Source: Rhizaria sp. SCN 62-66
Taxonomy: Eukaryota; Rhizaria, unplaced
DNA: 46,498 nt
Assembly (NCBI GenBank): GCA_001724265.1
Contig: MEDY01000238.1
Span: 1-46,498 of the forward strand
Direction of reading: 5' to 3'
Below the pieces are notes generated by a model that was given only the letters and a program-made list of their open reading frames with translations, was not told the DNA's origin and searched no databases. The position numbers and the translations under genes are program-made. Of this stretch, positions 1-12,700 are shown piece after piece (within the stretch, counting starts at the first letter, position 1; each line of letters begins with the position of its first letter).

Positions 1-702
1 ACCGACGTCAGCAGCCTTGGTGTAGATACCGCCACCGACACGGCCGAAGAGGGCCATGGCGGAGCCACCGAGACCGTAGCCGGCAACGGCCTCGAAGAGG
101 AGGTGCGCCTGCTCGGAGCCGAGGACGGTCCACTCAGTGTAGTAAGCCGCGACGATGTTGATGAGGACGTAGAGGACAATGAGGCCGAGGCCGACAAGAC
201 CGTAGCCCATGACCATGCCGGCCTTGAAGGCGGTGTTGAAGGCAATCTCGTAGCCGTAGCGGGCGTTGATGGCAGTGCGAGAGTTGGCAGTGACAGCAAT
301 GCGCATGCCGATGAAGCCGGCAACAATGGAAGTGACGGCACCAAGGATGAACGAGAGAGCAGCGAAGCCGGCCATGGACCAAGACTTGGTGCCGAAACCG
401 AGGATGAGGAAAAGAGCAATGACGAAGAAGACGGCGAAGACGGCCATGTAGACATACTCCGCAAAGAGGAAGGCATCAGCGCCAGTGGCAATGAAACCAG
501 AGATGGACTTAATGCGCTCGTACATGTCAGCGGGCTCCTCATCGGAGCGGAGGCCGTCAGAGTTGACGAGGGACGAGTTGACGTTGTCCTGGGCAGGGGG
601 GGCAATGGGGATAGCCGCGATCTTCATAGCGTGGTAGAGGGCCACCGCGCACGAAATCGCGCAGGTGACGAGAATCACGACAGTTACGACGTAATCCTTC
701 AT
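1..702 (-). CDS. Membrane-bound proton-translocating pyrophosphatase (H+-PPase), N-terminal part, cut by window edge
   Basis: The minus strand reads open for 234 codons from the ATG at 700-702 to the window edge. H+-PPases hydrolyse pyrophosphate and pump protons (some pump Na+) into vacuole-like compartments. Seen: a first membrane segment right after the start (VVTVVILVTCAISCAVALY), a second around residues 75-100 (YVYMAVFAVFFVIALFLIL), the family block around residues 108-140 ending in GFIGMRIAVTANSRTA, and at the edge ALFGRVGGGIYTKAADVG, the conserved segment just before the substrate-binding region. The catalytic acidic motifs and the residue that separates K+-dependent from K+-independent types lie outside the window. 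The frame is technically open upstream of this ATG, but a pyrimidine-rich tract and TTTGCAG directly precede it, so I take it as the start after a leader intron. No TAG codon in the visible part. Family assignment is firm; subtype unknown. Confidence 0.95.
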   Translation of the reverse strand, partial: MKDYVVTVVILVTCAISCAVALYHAMKIAAIPIAPPAQDNVNSSLVNSDGLRSDEEPADMYERIKSISGFIATGADAFLFAEYVYMAVFAVFFVIALFLILGFGTKSWSMAGFAALSFILGAVTSIVAGFIGMRIAVTANSRTAINARYGYEIAFNTAFKAGMVMGYGLVGLGLIVLYVLINIVAAYYTEWTVLGSEQAHLLFEAVAGYGLGGSAMALFGRVGGGIYTKAADVG

Positions 703-708
703 GTCAGG

Positions 709-790
709 CCTGCAAAGCACAAGTAGAAAAGGAGCAAAAGAAAGACACAAGCAAAGAAACAAGAAATGAAAGGTGAGTCGGAGGAGACTT
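709..790 (-). other. Probable 3' splice site of a 5'-leader intron of the H+-PPase gene
   Basis: Reading the minus strand towards the start codon there is a roughly 70-base pyrimidine-rich stretch ending in CTTTGCAG, eight bases before the H+-PPase ATG. The same arrangement (T/C tract plus CAG) is seen at the other introns of the window. I could not identify the donor, so the 5' limit of the intron and any leader exon are unknown. A plain pyrimidine-rich leader without an intron is the alternative. Confidence 0.35.
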
Positions 791-3401
791 GAGTCGGGGG
801 CGCGGGAAAAGTCGGCTCAGTCGGCCGACGGAAAACCTCTTAAAGACATGCAAAACGTGGCTTGCAACGAATGATAGTTTTTGCAGAGAAAACACCACGA
901 CCTGAACAAACTCTTTTCGACCGATCATCTTCCAACAAGTTCTATGGAGAGAGAATGGATCCGTTTTGAAGCAGAGATCGGCGACGTGGACACCTCGGGC
1001 GGGGACGGATCCCCGCGCAGGCCATAGATTCAAAACGTGAAGACGTTGTTGCTCACAAACAAATAGAAATGAACAAATGCAACACTGACTAATCTCCTCA
1101 CAATGCAATATCGCCGACACGCAATGCTTGAGTTCACAATCGAGGAAAACGCCGGCGCGGTCATCTTCTCGCAGTGTAGGAAGCGACCCCTTAGTCCCGC
1201 GCTAAGGGGCCACAGTCACCTCGCTCGCACCGAGACGACCGCGGTCACCACACCGCGTGTGTCGAAACCAAGCACCTTATATATCAAACTTTGTGAACCA
1301 CATAAAGCGCTTTGATTTTAAAAAATGCTAATTGAAGACATAAAAAGATGTGAGTTTGTGATTATGCTTGTGATTCAACTTCGATCTCAAGATGTATCAT
1401 TGTATTCAACTTGATGGTGATGCAAGACCGACATCTCTGCCTTGCTTTGACATCGTATCACTCCGCACTTGCTCGAACTCACGATTGATGATGAAAAAAT
1501 GTTCGCCCATGCTGGCTCGCAGCATCTACATACACTGACCGGGTCAGTGAGTCCACTGCAGTATGTGCTGTGGAGAAACGTCATGTTTGCAAGAAGGCCT
1601 ACCAACACACCTGTGGGCAGTGATAGCAGTGACTGCTCTGGCCATTTCTTTATGTAAGCGCATCAATTGGATGGGGACATACGACTAAAGCTGGTAAAAA
1701 GAGCGCTTATGCGGGTTGGCTCGATGCCATCGTACATTTGGGCATGAAGCCGCTGCTCGTGTTCTGACTGGAGTAGTGACCACTTATGGTAGCTAAGTGA
1801 CAGGTCGGGGTGGCAGCAGCGGTGAAAATAACGGCGCCAACAAAAGCTCACAATACGGTCGCTTTGTGTCCGCGTTCCAGCAGTTGCCGTCCTGGTTGAT
1901 GATGAGCACACATTGACCCAATGAATGCTTGATTCTGCCGAGCGCATGATGTCAAGCTAACCTATATATAACAAGAAAAGGCATTCATATGCGAGAAAAC
2001 CCTAAGATGTTGACATAATGCTATGAAGTTAGAATAAAACATATCCAAGTGTCTTAAACATGAAAGCACTCTATGACTAGGATCGCGCTGCAATATACGA
2101 TGGATTATCATGCTACAGTCAAAAATGCTAGATATTTTGCTTCATATTGTCGGCATATCTCTTCAAGCTATTGCTTGCTGTCGCCCCTTAATAATAAACA
2201 GCAGTTTACATTGTATAATATAATGCTGGAAATAATAAAGGCTTCACTGGCAAAGATCTTAAGCTCAACTGAACAATAGTGAATAGTTAAATTGCGAAAA
2301 ACCTTCATTATTCCGACAGCATGCACATCTGTTAATACATCAATTATAACATTGGCGAAACCAAACTCGATTTGCTCATAACGATTTTTGATAGTATTAA
2401 AACATATTGCCGAAAGGTTTTATCAATTACTGCCTGTTCAACCCCACTTTCATAACATTAAGTGTTTTACACATCTCAGTTACACAGTGACGCTTAATCG
2501 CTTCTATAACACCTATAGCCATGAAATTTATGCCTGGACAAGTGGGAAAAACTAGTGTATTAAAAACATTTGTATTTTCTTAAATATACAAATTGGATAA
2601 TTGACATAAGCAACTCTTACCCCGTGCTATATACCTAAAAATAGATACAAGTGATTAGTCATTCCGTACACATTCCCAAAGCGTAATAGAAGGGTATTTT
2701 TGGTTAAGCACTTACGATCTTAACATGATGGCAACGTGTAACATACCTTAGCTGGATTAAATGTAAGTAAAGTTTTATACAGTCAAATATCAAGAGGAAA
2801 TAAGACATAAAAATAGCATCTTCAATCGAGTAACTAAAGTTGACAAGCTTTTAGGGCGCAACATTTAAAGGAGCGATCGCATGTTTGTTGAGTAACATTG
2901 TGAGTGAATAAAAATGTGCTAAATAATGCAACATAGTGATGTTGCCTTGTCTCTCGAATGTTCACGTTGTGTATGCGCTACTTCTTATACTGTTAACAAG
3001 TCTTGCTGATACGTATGCAAAGCTGGATCCTCGAAGGACTATATAAAACGTGTATCGCATACTCTCACACAGATCGGTTGCTCTACAAATGTGTTAAAAC
3101 GCGGATAATGTTTTATAAATAAAATCGTCGTGTGTTTCTGTATTAAGACAGCCCAATAGCGTCTTTAATGACATGTGTCAGACACGATAACAAAATTCAT
3201 GCACTTTCATATATAACAAAAACAAAACTGCGCTAAATTGATATATCACAAGCAATTGCTATAATAATATATTGACACAAAAATGTTAGCACTATTTACT
3301 GGGACTATACTGAGATAATCAGGAAATAAGGTTTGAAGAACAAAATGTATTATATTTAAAATTTTCCACTTTTGCACATCGTTCAGTCCAGAACAAAATA
3401 A
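791..3401. other. AT-rich intergenic region upstream of the H+-PPase gene
   Basis: No gene can be supported here. The part next to the H+-PPase gene (to about 1950) is moderately GC-rich and probably holds its promoter and leader. It contains a perfect 8-base inverted repeat (1187-1194 with 1202-1209, CCCCTTAG/CTAAGGGG, 7-base loop). It also has two short related segments (from 1124 and from 1469) whose in-frame translations both read LE[F/L]TI followed by acidic residues. Short ORFs of 60-95 codons occur but resemble nothing known and lack the strong GC3 bias of the real genes. From about 1960 to 3400 the sequence is AT-rich and I see nothing. Confidence 0.5.
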
Positions 3402-3474
3402 GTCTACGTAGCCCAATGGTTAAGGTGTCTGCCTACGAAGCAGGAGATTGTGGGTTCGATCCCCACCGCGGACT
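3402..3474 (+). tRNA. tRNA-Arg (anticodon ACG), isodecoder A
   Basis: A 73-base cloverleaf. The acceptor stem is GTCTACG with CGCGGAC (one A-C mismatch at 5-68, one G-T pair), discriminator T. The anticodon arm TCTGC-CTACGAA-GCAGG gives anticodon ACG (A34, likely inosine, reading CGC/CGT). The T arm is GTGGG-TTCGATC-CCCAC with a good B box. A T run (Pol III terminator) follows within 15 bases. The 25 bases just upstream are almost identical to those upstream of the copy at 25438-25510. Confidence 0.95.
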
Positions 3475-3686
3475 TTCTCTTTTTTTGCCTAATCCCGCGA
3501 TGCTCAACCGCCGCGGACGCTTTTATTTTTGCCAGTTCGAGCTACCACGCGGACCTATTTTGAACACGGGACGAGAACCAGCAACAGAAAACGCAACGCA
3601 AGATACAAATCACGATCACCGCTGGGTAACGTAGGTGAGCTTGCGACATGAATAAATAACAAACATGTGAATTGAAATAACGGTTC

Positions 3687-3692
3687 TTTATT
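3687..3692 (-). terminator. Polyadenylation signal AATAAA for the giant helicase gene
   Basis: On the minus strand AATAAA lies about 95 bases downstream of the TAA at 3788-3790, and about 660 bases downstream of the in-frame TAG at 4355-4357. The spacing fits a transcript whose coding region ends at the TAA, which agrees with TAG being read through. The interval 3475-3787 otherwise holds only the tRNA terminator and the helicase 3' UTR. Confidence 0.5.
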
Positions 3693-3787
3693 AAATATAA
3701 GCAAGCTTTAAGATAGTATGCCGGGTTTTACGGTTCATAATGTGCTAGATAATGATGGGTGGGAATTCAGCGATGTCGTGACTGTCA

Positions 3788-6700
3788 TCTTTACCGCCGC
3801 TGCTGCGCACGCGGATCGCCCTGTGGTCCAAACCCCGGTGGCTGTTGTTGCGCGGGTGGCGCATGCAGTTGACCCTGATGAAGTGGATATTGTTGTTGTT
3901 GATGCTGCTGCGGATACTGTTGGTACTGGCCTTGATTGTGGTTGGGACCTCCGTATCCTTGGCCCGAACCCGGCGGCCCATGCAGCGGTTGCGACTGTTG
4001 GTACTGATGATACTGCATCGTTGACGGCGCCTGGGGCGAGTGCGACTGCGCGCTTGGGTGCGGCTGGAACTGCAGAGGGCGAGACTGAGGCTGTAGATGT
4101 TGTGACTGTTGGTATGACACCAAATGCGCCTGAGGGTGATGTTGAGACTGGAGACGATACTGCTGTGCCTGCTGATACTGTTGGCCACTACTGTTGCTGT
4201 GAGGAACACTCGAACTACACCCACCCGGCGCCGAGTAACCCTGAGCACCGTATTGCTGCTGCTGTTGGTGGTAGCCTGCATGTTGATAACCCTGCTGTTG
4301 TCCTGCATGTTGTTGTTGGTGATGCTGTTGATGCTGCTGTGGAGGACGCTGCTCCTATCCCTGTTGCTGCGGCCATGGCTGATGTTGCGGTGGGTACTGT
4401 TGTTGTTGTGGTGAATACTGTTGCTGCTGCCGCAGCTGTTGCTGTTGCTGCGGATGCGGATGCTGCTGCTGCGGATGCTGCTGCTGCGGATGCGGATGTT
4501 GCTGCTGCTGATTAGGTGGTGGCTGTCCCTGTTGTTGCTGCGGTGGGAGTTGCGGGCGCTGCTGTTGCGGCTGCGGCGTCACATCAGCAGTGCCGTCACC
4601 GCTGTTACCTCCATTGCCCCCATCAGCATCAGCAGACGGCGGCGGTGGCGGCGGTGGTGAAGCCCGCCAGTGTAAAACAGTTGGCGCAACAATGGGCAGC
4701 GCAGAAGCCGGCGCCATTGGTAACGCTGCAACACTATCAACAGCAACAGACTGCGCAGAAGGCGCTGGTGCGGCTGTTGGAGCCGCAGACTGCGTTGTAG
4801 AAGTGACAGACGCAGCGGCAATGTCGCTAACAACTAAGGCAGGAGCGTTTACAGATGCTAAACCAACGGTCCCAGCATGGCTAGCCGCAGGGTTTGTCTG
4901 TTGTTGCTGCTGTTGCTGCTGTTGTTGCTGCTTCTCTTGTTGTTGCTTCTGTAGCGCCTTCTGCTGATCCTGCTGTTCCTGAATACGTTGTTGCACCTGC
5001 GCAATCTGCGCGCTCTGCTGCTGGCGCTGCGCCTGTTCCTGTTGCGCCTGCCAGTCGCGCTCGCTCTGCTTGCGGCGTCGCGCCTCTGCGAACGCAGCCT
5101 CAGTGCCAAGCGGCGCAACAACCGCGGCCACGTTCTCGATCGAGAGGCGCCGCGCGGTCGCCTGGGCAACGGCCTCGGCAGGCGACCAGCAGTGGCGGTA
5201 AAAGCCCCGCGCGACGGCGGAGGCGATGACGCCGCGCCACACGCTGTGCCCGTCGCGGGCGGCGCGCGCGCCGAGCAACTCGTGCTCCGGCGCCGGCTCC
5301 TGTGCGTCGCCAGTAGCTGCGTCGCTGTCATCAGTCATCTGGCTTGACTTGGCGGACACACTCTTTGCGTTGGCACTCGCTCTGTGAGTGCTCGTCGCGG
5401 TTGTGCCAGTGGTGAGCAGCGGCAACGCGAGCGCGGGAAGCGACGCGGCATCGACTGCGGGGCCCGCTGCTGTCGCGGCGCCGTGGCGACGGTGACGGCG
5501 CTGAGCCGCAGCCCCAGCCGCAGCCAATACGTCGTCTTCGTCAGCAGGGGTGACGTCACTGTCACCGGCGTCGTCGTCATCACTGTCATCTGCATTGACG
5601 CCATCAACCTCTTCTTCTTCGTCGTCATCAGCTGCGTCATCCTCATTGTCATCACCAGCGTGGCCCGCACCGCCTGCAGTGGCAGCCGCGTTAAAAAGCG
5701 TGAAAACGTCACATACAACAAAGCATCCCACACGCGCACGCGTCAACGCAACATTCACGCGCCGCCTGTCGGCCAAGAAACCAATGGGGAAAGTGACAGC
5801 GCGCTTGTGCGCCTGAGAGCCACTCTGACTGGATCCATGACTAAAAGCGCGACTATGAGCAGAGTTGTTGTCGTCTTCAGTCCCACCCTCGTTACCGTTA
5901 TGACTGTTAACGTCAACGACGTTTGTGCTTTTCGTGTCCGCGACAAGGGATACTTTGCCCCAGCCGGCCTTCGCATCCGCGGCAATAATACGGCCTGCAT
6001 TCGTGTTCCCGTCGTATTTGCCAGCGATTGATGACGGGGGACGGTACCAGGTCGACCCCAACAACAGTCGCAACAGCGATGGCGCGATGTTCCCAGGACC
6101 TGCGGCGATCGCAGCCATCAGCGCGGGCGCAAGTGCAAGCGCAGAGGCCAGTGGGAAGCACATCGGCGGCCGCACCAGCGTCGTCGAGTGTGCCAGCGCC
6201 GTCGCAAGGACCGCGGGCGGCAGGTGCGGAGGCGCGGCGGGCGGCGGCTGGCCCGAAAGCACGGACAACTGAGCAAGCGTGGCAGACGCAGCGGGCGCCA
6301 ACTCGCGCGCGGCCAGGTGTCGGGGCAGCGGACACGAGCGCACGCAGGAAAGGATCACGACGTCATTCTCCTGACCCTGCATACCGTCGACTGTGGACAC
6401 GTGTACGTCCAAAAAGCTGCCAGCAAAGGAGAAGAGCGCACCCTGCTGCACATAGCGTCCGGAACCACCGGCACCACCACTAGACTGTTGGTGATGCTGC
6501 TTCTGTGATTGTAGCTGTTGTTGCTGTTGCGCAAGGACAAGGTCAGGTACACCGTAGTGGAGATAAAAACAGTGCGGGCACCACGGGAACTCAACTGGCG
6601 CCGGTGCCGCAACGATTAGAGACGGCGGCGGCGGCGGCGGCGGAGCGCCGTGACTCTGAGAGTGACTGTGCGCGTGACTGTGAGGAGCAGGAGCAGATGT

Positions 6701-9700
6701 TGAAGGGAAAGCCGGAGGCGGGTGACATGGGCAGTCGCAAGTCTCGGGCTTCAGGTAAAATTGTCGGCGCAATCGATTGCGCTCCATGAGTGCAAACCGA
6801 TGTGCCTCGGTCAACAACTGCAGCAACACGCGGCGCTGATTCTGATAGAAAGTGACAATCGTGATCCTTGAGAGTCCGAGCGCAAAATAACGCCCCAGCG
6901 TATGCGCCAGCGCAAGCACGGCGCGCGCCTCGCGAAGGTTGCTCATCGACCGCAGAGACAGCGCGACAGCGGCCGCGGCGGATCGGCCACGTCCGCGCCC
7001 ACCGCCTGCAGCTGCAGCTGCGGCAGCGGCGGCGGCATCCTCGCTGTCATCCACACCGTCAAGTGTAAGATCTACTGCATCAGCGTCAACTTCAACGTCA
7101 GCGCCGCCGTTCTTGGAGAGAATCGCGGAGCGGAAGGCAGCGTCCACGGAATCACCGTCGCTCACGCGCATCTTGCTCGGGTCTAAGGGCGGATCCGAAT
7201 TTGCGTTATCGCTAACAGCAGCGGCAGCGCCTCGACCGTTCCAACCTCGAGCCGCAGCCTTCGCGGCGCGCTTAGCCGCCTTCTTATCCACGTCTGTCGC
7301 CACGTCCTCAGCGACGGAGTCGGAGACGGAACTTGAGGCACCGGCAGCAGCGGAAGCAAGCGCCGCGGGGAACTCGGCCCTGTCGCGCGGGTCCGTGAAA
7401 GGCACGTTGATGATTGTGAGGGGTGAGATATACCCGGTCAACAGCCGGCGTGACCGCGCCACATTGCCGGCAGCAGCGACGACTGCACTCGCGCCGCCTG
7501 CAATGTTAGCGCCGGCGTCTGCGCTGGCGGGCGCGGTAGGCGAAGCGAGTCCCGGTGCAAGGCCCAAACACGCCCCAATAGCACTGGTCGCCTGGCGCGC
7601 GTCGAGCGGCGCGATGAGGGTGCGGAACAAGTCCAGCGGCGGCAGGGTCGGGGCGGGCGCGCTCTGCGGCTGGGCCGGCTGATGGGCGTGAGGCGGAGGA
7701 CCGTGGGGGTGGTTGTTGCCGCTCTGATCCGGTTGTTGCTGTTGCTGTTGTTGCACAGATTGTTGTTGCGGTACGTGCGCACCGTGCTGAGCGTGCTGCG
7801 CCTTGTACTGTTGCTGTTGCTGCTGTCCTTGTTGAAGCAATGCTGACGTCGCGGGCGCGAACACGCGCAGCAACCCGCGCCAGATGTGCGGCGACGTTTG
7901 TGACACCTCACGGCACGCGTTCGGTACCGTCAACGCACCGCTCTGTCCGCGATTTGCACAGGCCTTAGACTGATGAACTGCGGCAAATGCAACTGCAGCG
8001 ACGGCGGCAACGCCTGTCATGCGGTCGGAAGCGTCAAGCGCAGCGCGCGCAGTGTCAGCGCCCGTTGTGACACGCCCAGCGTAAAAGGCACGCGAAGACA
8101 GCGACGCCACTACGGGGTCCATACGGTACTGCACAGTCAACATGCGACGCGGCGACAACTGGCGCGCCAGGAATAACATAAATGGAGGAGCTAACGACGA
8201 CGCCGGTGTGGTTGATGTCGCAGCAGCGCCAGGAGAGAGGAAACGGCGCGCAGCCAGCGCAAGGCGGCGTGGCGCAAAGGAAGTCGACAGTTGCGTCGAT
8301 ACTGACAGTGGGCACAGCGCGCAGTGCTCCTTCGCATCACGAACAACAAGTGCAGAGCTGAATTTACTGCTGGCGTTGTTGCCAGTGGCATCCTTCATAT
8401 TTTTGATATCGTCACTGCTCTTGTCGTCCGCTAAGGTTGCTGTGGCAACGGTGCGCTCAAGCGCGGACAACGCAGCATCCTGCAGCGCAACTGCGCGGGA
8501 CAGTGCAGCACCTGTTGCGAGCCCCGCAGCCGCAGCAGTTGACGCTGCCGAGAGCGCGCGCTGCAGACGCTCAAACAGAGACGTCTCAAACACTTGTGGC
8601 AGGCCGGTGGGCAGCAGCGAGGACGACGCGGGCAAGAACGAAGGCCAATAAGCAGGCAGCAGCGAGCGCGTAAAACTACTCGTGCTGCCCAAGCTGGATG
8701 TAGTACTGATGCTAGTGCTGACGCCGCTAACTGTTGCGCCAAGCGCTGCAGCAGTAGCCGCAGCGGCGGACGCAGCGGCAACAGCGGCAGCCGAAGCAGA
8801 TGCAGTCGCCGACGACTGCTTAACATCATCATCAGCGTCGACATCAATCGCGATCACAGATTCAGAGTCAGAATCGGAGTTAGAGTCCGAGTCCGAACTG
8901 GAAGAGTCAATCGTAATGATATTGATGTCGTTGTCGTCGTCATCGTTGTCACTGCTGCTGCTAACACTGCTGTCGCCGTCGCTGTCACTGTCACCAACAC
9001 TGCTGGTGTCGCTGCTACTGCTGCTACTGCTGCTGCAACTACTGCTGCTACCACTGCTGATGGTGAACGCCACGACGCCGCTGCCGTTCTCGCTGCGCGC
9101 GCGCGCCGCCTGTTCACGCACACGCTCGCGACGCTTGGCAGCAGCCGTCTCAGCTTCAGCGCGGCGCCGGCGCCTGCTTTCTTCCACTTCCGCAGCCTCT
9201 GCAGCCTCTGCGGCAACCGCGACTTCCGCGGCACGGGCCGCCGCAGCAGCAACAGCCGTAGCGGCTTCGATGCCGCGCACCACGATGGCGATCGCGGCCT
9301 CGATAGCGCCTTCGCCGCCCGACCGCGTCACGTGCACTGAGCTGCTACTGACTGTGCCTACAGTGGATACATCCCTATCCTTGTCCTTGACCTTATCACG
9401 GCTCTTGGACTCGTGACGCACACCTGCTGCGGCGGCAGCCGCAGTAACCGCAGCTGCAGCGCCTTCTGCGGCAGGATCATCCTGCAAGAATACCGTGGCG
9501 GGGAGCTGTTTGTGGTCGCCAACAAGCACGCAGTGCTGTGCAGCGCGCGCGAGCGCGACGAGGACCGTGAGCTCGGAGCACTGGCCAGCCTCATCAATGA
9601 TCACGTCGTCGAATACAAGAGGCGCGGGCCGCAGGCCGGCGTTCATTCTCAGGCCACCACCGCTGCCTGCGGCGGCGCCCGGTGCAGCGGCAACGGCGCC

Positions 9701-12700
9701 GATCGCGGGCGCGGGACGCGGGGAGAAGAGCGAAGGGAAACGGACCGAGACTGGAGCGCCGAATGCGTTGTATAGGTCACGCCCGCTAACAGCTGACTTT
9801 GCCGCAGACCCAGAAACAACACGGAAGGGATTCGCAGGGGCAAGCGCCAGCTCGGCGTCAACTTCGGCGCCGGCCGCAGCGAACTCTTTAGGCTCATAAT
9901 CGTCATCGGCGTCGACGTTGCACTCAATGTCGAAGGGCGAGGCCCAGTCTGACGACGGCCATTCATCGACTGAGAAGCCGTTCCACGAGTCGAACCCTGC
10001 GTCGGCCTGCGCGTCTGGACCACCGCTACCGCCGGGAGCGCCACCAGACCTGCTGCCAGCAGCTCCACCAGCAGCAGCGGCAGCGGCGGCGGCAGCGGCA
10101 GCGGGCGCGGCGGGCGCAGCGGCCCCAAGCGCGACAGCAGCCGAAGCAGCGCCAAGATGCGATGCCGCAGTGTTTGTGCGCGGCAGCTCGTCCGCACCAG
10201 AGCACGTGCAGAACACGATCGACGCCTCTTCCAGGATCGCGTCCTTGAGCACGCGCACACCGGGCGAATGCACAATCTGCGGGTTGCGCGAGAGCAGACT
10301 CTGTGCGTGCAAAGCTGCGTGCTGCTGTTGAGCATTCTGCTGCTGCGCCCGCTGAAGCTGCGCTGACTGCTGCGAATTCTGCCGTCCGCTATTGTTGTTG
10401 TACGCGTGAGTGACAGTGACGGGAAGTCCCAGCGACCGACACGCGCGGGGGTTGCCGCGCTCCACAGCGGCGTGCATTTCAAGCACAAGCGAGCACCGAC
10501 GCACTTCCTCGCGCAACGCATCGCGCCGCTCGGAGATGTCGACGAGCTTACCAACGACAACGGAAGCGGGCCGCGAGCGCAGTGTAAACGCCGGTGAAGC
10601 GAGCACTTCGGCAGCAGAGGCGACTGTGCCGCCCGCAAAGAGCGCGAGCGCTGACGGCGGCAGCGCAGACGCGGCTGTAACAGGCGGGATAATCGAAGAA
10701 GAGCTGCCAGACTCAACAGCGCCACGCGCGAGCGCGAGCTGCATGTAGGGTGGCAACGCACGGAGGAAAGAAATCGCGTCAGCAATGCACGTGACACGAC
10801 GGCCGAGCCCAGCGGGGGACCAGCGCAAATGCGGCGCAAGTGCAAAGAAGGCTTTGATGTGCTCAGAAGCGGTGCGCGTGATTTCGTTGTTGATGTTGCG
10901 CAGTTCGCGGTCAAACTCGTCCAGCGTGCGGCGCGCTTCGTCGACCGTCTGCCGCAGCTGCGCGGGCGTCTTGCGCAGGTACTCAGACACGCGAGTCACC
11001 ATCGCGATCTGCTCGCGCACAGCACCCTTGCGCAGCATACCCTGATTGTTGCCCAGACGCACAATCGACGGTGAGTAGGTCCTCAGTGCGCCGTCCAGCA
11101 ACAAGTCCACAGTCAGACGCTGCACAACTTCGTCGACGGCCGCGTTTGACGGCGCACACACCAGGATGCGCGGTTTGCGTCCAGCGGCGGGCGCCCAGGC
11201 CGAGCGCGCAGGCGGCGTTGGCGCGCGAGAAAGGTCGGCAGACTCGCGCCAGCGCTGCAGCGCGCCAGTGGAGACGGGCGCCTCGCTGAGCTCAAGTCCC
11301 AGTGCCGCGTAAAGCGTGAGCGCGTCGTTGTCGCTCACGTCGAGTCCAGCACCAAGCGCGCCGGGCGCTAGTCCAGACGCTGCAGCTGCGGCAGCTTCAG
11401 CGCGCGCCGCAGACGCAGTCGCGAGTGACCACTCGGGCGCAGCCGAAGTGTTCACGCGGCGCTGGACCCCAGCGCTGTTGTTGAGCTGGTTCGCAATCGC
11501 GGAAAGCGCGGAAGCCGTGTCAGAGCCAACGCCCGCAACGGTGCGCGCACGTGCGCTGGCGGCAGCTGCGGCTGAACTAGCCGTGGCGGCGGCAGCAGCA
11601 GAAGCCGCAGCGGACGCTGACGCGCGCGCGTTCTCAGCAAGCTTGACAAAGAAAGAACGAAGACGGCGCATCAGCACGCGCTGGCAAACGGCGCCAACGC
11701 GGACTTCGTATCCTGCAAGCGCACGGCCGAGGTGCAACGTGTTGAGCAGCGAGATAACGGTTTTGGTCTTGCCCGTGCCGGGCGGGCCTTGCAGCAACGT
11801 TACACCGCGCGAGAAGGACGACAGCGCCTCAAGTGCAGACGCACGCGCTCCCGGCGGCAGCAGCACGCGCGGCGGCGGCGCCAGTGCGGGTGGTAGCGAG
11901 CCCGGCGCTGGCAAAAGCGAGGACGCGGGACCGGGCACCTGCGTGCCAACAGCCGCGTGCAGCCTGGACAAGTATCCCTCAACACCGCTGTCCTTCTGCT
12001 CGTTCGACGACGATATGAATGATAATGGTGACGACTCAGACGATGACGACACAGCACTGCCACTGACAGCGCCAGATTGCGCGCTGTTAGCGTCAGCAAG
12101 CGGCCATGAGGGTGCTGAGCGGACGCGTTCAATTGTGTGCAGCACAGCGTCGATGGCGCGCAGCTGCGACGCGTTCAGGCGCTCTGCGAAGCGGAACTGC
12201 AGCGGCGCAGGCAGCCCCGCCCACAGCAACGACGGGGCGGGCAGCACGGACGCGGGCAGCGGCGTCGGCCGCAGCTGCACTGGAGGCTCCGCCGTCGCAC
12301 TCTGTGTCGTGGCTGCGGCGGCCGCAGCAGTTGCAACGGCTGGAACCCGGGCCGGAACAGGAGGGCGGTCACCGCAAAGACAAGCAAGAGTGCGTGAACT
12401 GGCGCTCTTGCTTCCTTGTTTCTTGCGAGCGCTCGCGTCAGCGGCGTTGTCTTTAGTCTCGTCGTCGTTCATATGAACATTAGTGTTCTTGGTGGTGGAA
12501 ATTACATCATCGTCGGTCATGGCAGCGCCGACATTACTGTTGATCTTGGTGTCGGTGTTCTCCTCAACCAGCGTCACGCGCGCTCCGCTACTGCTCCTGC
12601 CGCTGTCATTGGAAGTAAGAGTGTTCACAGTTGCGGGAGGAAGGCCACAGAGCGCACGCAGCACTGCTTGCGCGCCCGCAAGCGCAGCCACAGCACCAGC

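Noticed and set aside
4355-4357. Programmed stop-codon read-through rather than reassignment
   Set aside because: The bases after the four TAGs (TCT, GAG, CTC, TCC) share no read-through context such as CARYYA, and the DNAAF1 TAG sits at codon 33, where inefficient read-through would abolish most product. Not excluded formally.
3718-4515. 265-codon plus-strand Ala/Val/Asp-rich ORF
   Set aside because: Antisense of the CAG/CAA tract in the helicase tail.
4160-4580. CRISPR-like or satellite array in the triplet-rich segment
   Set aside because: No spacers or regular repeat length; it is codon-level CAG/CAA low complexity inside a gene.
9649-10914. 421-codon minus-strand ORF within the helicase gene
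   Set aside because: It is a shifted frame of the helicase coding strand; the true frame carries the DEAG motif here.
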